Source: Pseudomonas rhizophila
GTDB lineage: Bacteria; Pseudomonadota; Gammaproteobacteria; Pseudomonadales; Pseudomonadaceae
Direction of reading: 5' to 3'
NCBI RefSeq assembly: GCF_003033885.1
Contig: NZ_CP024081.1
Coordinates: 4,590,388-4,654,387, forward strand
Length of the DNA: 64,000 nucleotides
A program made the translations under genes and the position numbers. Shown here one piece after another: positions 62,103 to 64,000 of the stretch. Each line of letters begins with the position of its first letter. The first letter of the stretch is position 1. The notes beneath the pieces were generated by a model. That model was not told where the DNA came from and did no database searches. It saw only the letters and a program-made list of their open reading frames with translations.

Positions 62103-63815
62103 ATGCCCAAGAAGCTACGCAGTAATTTCCCCTACGGATCCTACTTGTGGGCTGTGCGCGCCGCCCAGTGGCGCGCCTTGGGCATTGAGGAGAGCGAGCT
62201 GGAAAAACCGAAAATCGCCATCGTGAACTCGTCCTCGAACCTGGCGATTTGCTTCAGTCATCTGGATGGTATCGCTGCCAGCCTCAAGCAATCGATACGC
62301 GATGCCGGTGCGCTGCCCTTCGAAATTCGTACGGCCGCGCCCAGTGACTTCATCACCGGAGCCGGTGCGGGAGGCGCCTATATGCTCGCCGCCCGAGACC
62401 TCATCACCAATGACATCGAAGTCGCGGTCGAAGGCGCTCAGCTCGACGGCATGATCTGCCTGGCCTCTTGCGACAAAACAGTACCCGGTCAGTTGATGGC
62501 AGCTGCCCGGCTGAACATCCCGACGTTGATCGTAGTGTGCGGGTATCAGCCAAGCGGCGAATACAATGGTCAGCACGTCGATATCGAAGATGTATTCATC
62601 AGCTCCATGCACGTGGTCACCGGCACACTGCCCGTCGAGGAACTGGCCGGCATGGCACGCAACGCCATCAGAGGGCCTGGGGTCTGTTCGGGCATGGGCA
62701 CCGCCAACTCCATGCATCTGGTATGTGAAGCCTTGGGCATGGCCTTGCCCGGCAGTTCCCCTATTGCAGCAAATAGCCCGCAGATGTTCGATTTCGTTCA
62801 CCAGGCAGGCAAGCGCATTGTGGAAATGATCGAGGAAGATCTCAAACCTCGCGACATCCTGACGCCTGCTGCCTTTGCCAACGCCGTTGCGACAATTCTT
62901 GCTGCGGGAGGCTCGGTCAACACCATCAAACATATGCAGGCGGTGGCGGCTGAAGGTGGCATTGACGTGGACGTGTACCAACTCTTCAGGAAACTGGGAA
63001 AAAAGATACCGGTGCTGGTCGGCGTACGACCAGTGGGCGAACACAGCATTGAGCAAATGGAAGCAGCGGGGGGTGGCCGTGGGCTGCTCAAGCGCCTTGA
63101 ACCTTTGTTGCACGGTGACGTGCTGACCGTCACCGGCAAAACCCTGACGCAAAACCTGCAGGGGGTGACCGTCAGTGACGACGAGGTGATCCGCCCGTTG
63201 CACGCTCCCTTTGCCACGCAACCGGCCATCGTGATGCTGCGCGGCAACATTGCCCCGCAGGCCGGCATCGTCAAATACGGCATCGACCCGCGCAAGCCAC
63301 GCCAGTTCAAGGGCCCCGCGATCTGCTTCGAGCGCTCCGCCGATGCCATCCAAGCGTTGCAGGATGGACGCATTCAGCCCGGCCATGTCGTGGTCATGCG
63401 GGGCGCAGGTGTACAGGGCGGGCCCGCCATGGGCGGTGGCGCCTCGAAGGTAGTGTTCGCCATTGACGGGGCCGGGCTGGGTGACCACGTGGCAATGCTG
63501 ACCGACGGTCACCTCTCGGGGCTGGTGTGCAAAGGCCTGGTCGTGGCGGAGGTGGCTCCTGAGGCAGCCGTCGGTGGCCCCCTCGCACTGGTGGAAGACG
63601 GGGACATCATCGACATCGACCTGGATCTCAACACCCTTGACGCCAATATCAGCGAAACACAAATGCAAGCCCGACGCGCCCGCTGGATACCTGCGGCCCC
63701 CCAGTTCGGTGGTGGCTGGCTGGATATATACCGCCACAATGTGTCCTCCATGGAACACGGTGCGGTGTTGATAAAGCCACTGGATATCACCCATCCCGGG
63801 GAGCAACCGCAATGA
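62103..63815 (+). CDS. IlvD/Edd family dehydratase
   Basis: A 570-residue hydro-lyase of the dihydroxy-acid / sugar-acid dehydratase family. Three cysteines fit the [2Fe-2S] ligands: LAICFSHLDG near residue 52, LASCDKTVPG near 122 and GVCSGMGTANSM near 198. Other family blocks are EALGMALPGSSPIAA and TDGHLSGLVCKG. The first motif departs from the usual PCN.HL. The family dehydrates 2,3-dihydroxy acids (branched-chain precursors, xylonate, gluconate). Its stop overlaps the AcnX start (ATGA), so the two act together, probably on a hydroxylated acid rather than in valine synthesis (inference). Confidence 0.84.
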   Translation: MPKKLRSNFPYGSYLWAVRAAQWRALGIEESELEKPKIAIVNSSSNLAICFSHLDGIAASLKQSIRDAGALPFEIRTAAPSDFITGAGAGGAYMLAARDLITNDIEVAVEGAQLDGMICLASCDKTVPGQLMAAARLNIPTLIVVCGYQPSGEYNGQHVDIEDVFISSMHVVTGTLPVEELAGMARNAIRGPGVCSGMGTANSMHLVCEALGMALPGSSPIAANSPQMFDFVHQAGKRIVEMIEEDLKPRDILTPAAFANAVATILAAGGSVNTIKHMQAVAAEGGIDVDVYQLFRKLGKKIPVLVGVRPVGEHSIEQMEAAGGGRGLLKRLEPLLHGDVLTVTGKTLTQNLQGVTVSDDEVIRPLHAPFATQPAIVMLRGNIAPQAGIVKYGIDPRKPRQFKGPAICFERSADAIQALQDGRIQPGHVVVMRGAGVQGGPAMGGGASKVVFAIDGAGLGDHVAMLTDGHLSGLVCKGLVVAEVAPEAAVGGPLALVEDGDIIDIDLDLNTLDANISETQMQARRARWIPAAPQFGGGWLDIYRHNVSSMEHGAVLIKPLDITHPGEQPQ

Positions 63816-64000
63816 AGTTGCGCGACGACGAAAAAGCCATGCTCGCTGGCGATCAAGGTCCGGCGGTGCAAAAAGCCATGGAGTTGCTGGTGCGCTATGG
63901 CGAAGCCCTGGATGCGCAATGTCTGGTGGATACGCGCAATGTCGCCGGTACCATCGGAGCCACCACGCCCTTTCTGCGTCAGTACGCAGACCAAAATGGC
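63812..64000 (+). CDS. Aconitase X (AcnX) family protein, 5' end only
   Basis: 63 codons run to the right edge: MKLRDDEKAMLAGDQGPAVQ, then KAMELLVRYGEALDAQ and LVDTRNVAGTIGATTPF. This N-terminal signature (L..DE.AML.G..GP..Q.AME) is characteristic of the AcnX catalytic domain, a superfamily including cis-3-hydroxy-L-proline dehydratase and mevalonate-5-phosphate dehydratase. Only the first ~15% of the protein is visible, so subclass and cofactor ligands cannot be judged. It is translationally coupled to the IlvD/Edd gene. Confidence 0.78.
   Translation, partial: MKLRDDEKAMLAGDQGPAVQKAMELLVRYGEALDAQCLVDTRNVAGTIGATTPFLRQYADQNG

Noticed and set aside
62115..63812. Minus-strand open frame (565 codons) opposite the IlvD/Edd dehydratase gene
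   Set aside because: It mirrors almost exactly a gene with clear Fe-S cysteine motifs, and its own composition is antisense-like.

Overview
The window looks like a chromosomal stretch of a Pseudomonas (fluorescens/putida-type). The evidence is high GC, dense short operons each with its own regulator, CalA/CalB-type lignin-monomer genes, an OprD-family porin, a DUF2790 protein and many A-rich leaders resembling Crc/Hfq targets. I see no rRNA, tRNA, CRISPR array, insertion sequence or prophage. Most of the window is catabolic accessory content.

1-7.4 kb: coniferyl alcohol utilisation. calA and a DUF1302 outer-membrane-type gene (cut by the left edge) run leftward, divergent from a XylR/DmpR-type sigma-54 activator. 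A sigma-54 promoter match faces calA. calB, an HSL-type esterase and a TetR regulator follow on the minus strand. 7.6-11.3 kb: a small conserved protein, a receiver-CheX-like protein with a PAS-GGDEF cyclase, and a zinc alcohol dehydrogenase. 11.4-18.4 kb: a complete L-threonate/D-erythronate module (otnI, otnC, otnK, ltnD and a GntR regulator, divergent from denD and a GntP permease) with a palindromic operator candidate. 18.4-24.1 kb: GH37 trehalase, a membrane GGDEF protein flanked by two paralogous solute-binding proteins, and a YghU-type glutathione transferase.

24.3-39 kb: a second LeuC/LeuD-type pair with a LysR gene; a TRAP solute receptor whose DctM partner survives only as a C-terminal scrap; a LysR gene divergent from a class III CoA-transferase and an HMG-CoA-lyase-type enzyme; an IorA/IorB-type molybdenum oxidoreductase; another LysR gene, DoxX and two alpha/beta hydrolases.

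39-49.4 kb is the most unusual part. Two AtuA(DUF1446)/DUF4387 pairs lie in two operons on the same strand. One operon also carries a CitMHS-type transporter, an OprD-family porin and a 2-hydroxyacid dehydrogenase; the other carries an MmgE/PrpD protein. Between them is a helix-turn-helix protein fused to a citrate-synthase fold in which all three catalytic residues are replaced. I infer an uncharacterised (tri)carboxylic or hydroxy-acid pathway controlled by a citrate-synthase-derived sensor.

49.7-57.8 kb: a membrane transporter, an SDR, a DUF2790 protein, and two two-component systems separated by a MipA/OmpV protein. 57.9-64 kb: acyl-CoA dehydrogenase, thiolase and LysR on the minus strand, then an IlvD/Edd dehydratase translationally coupled to an aconitase-X gene cut by the right edge. 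Across the window, CA motifs (AANAANAA) just upstream of many catabolic and transport genes suggest shared catabolite repression.
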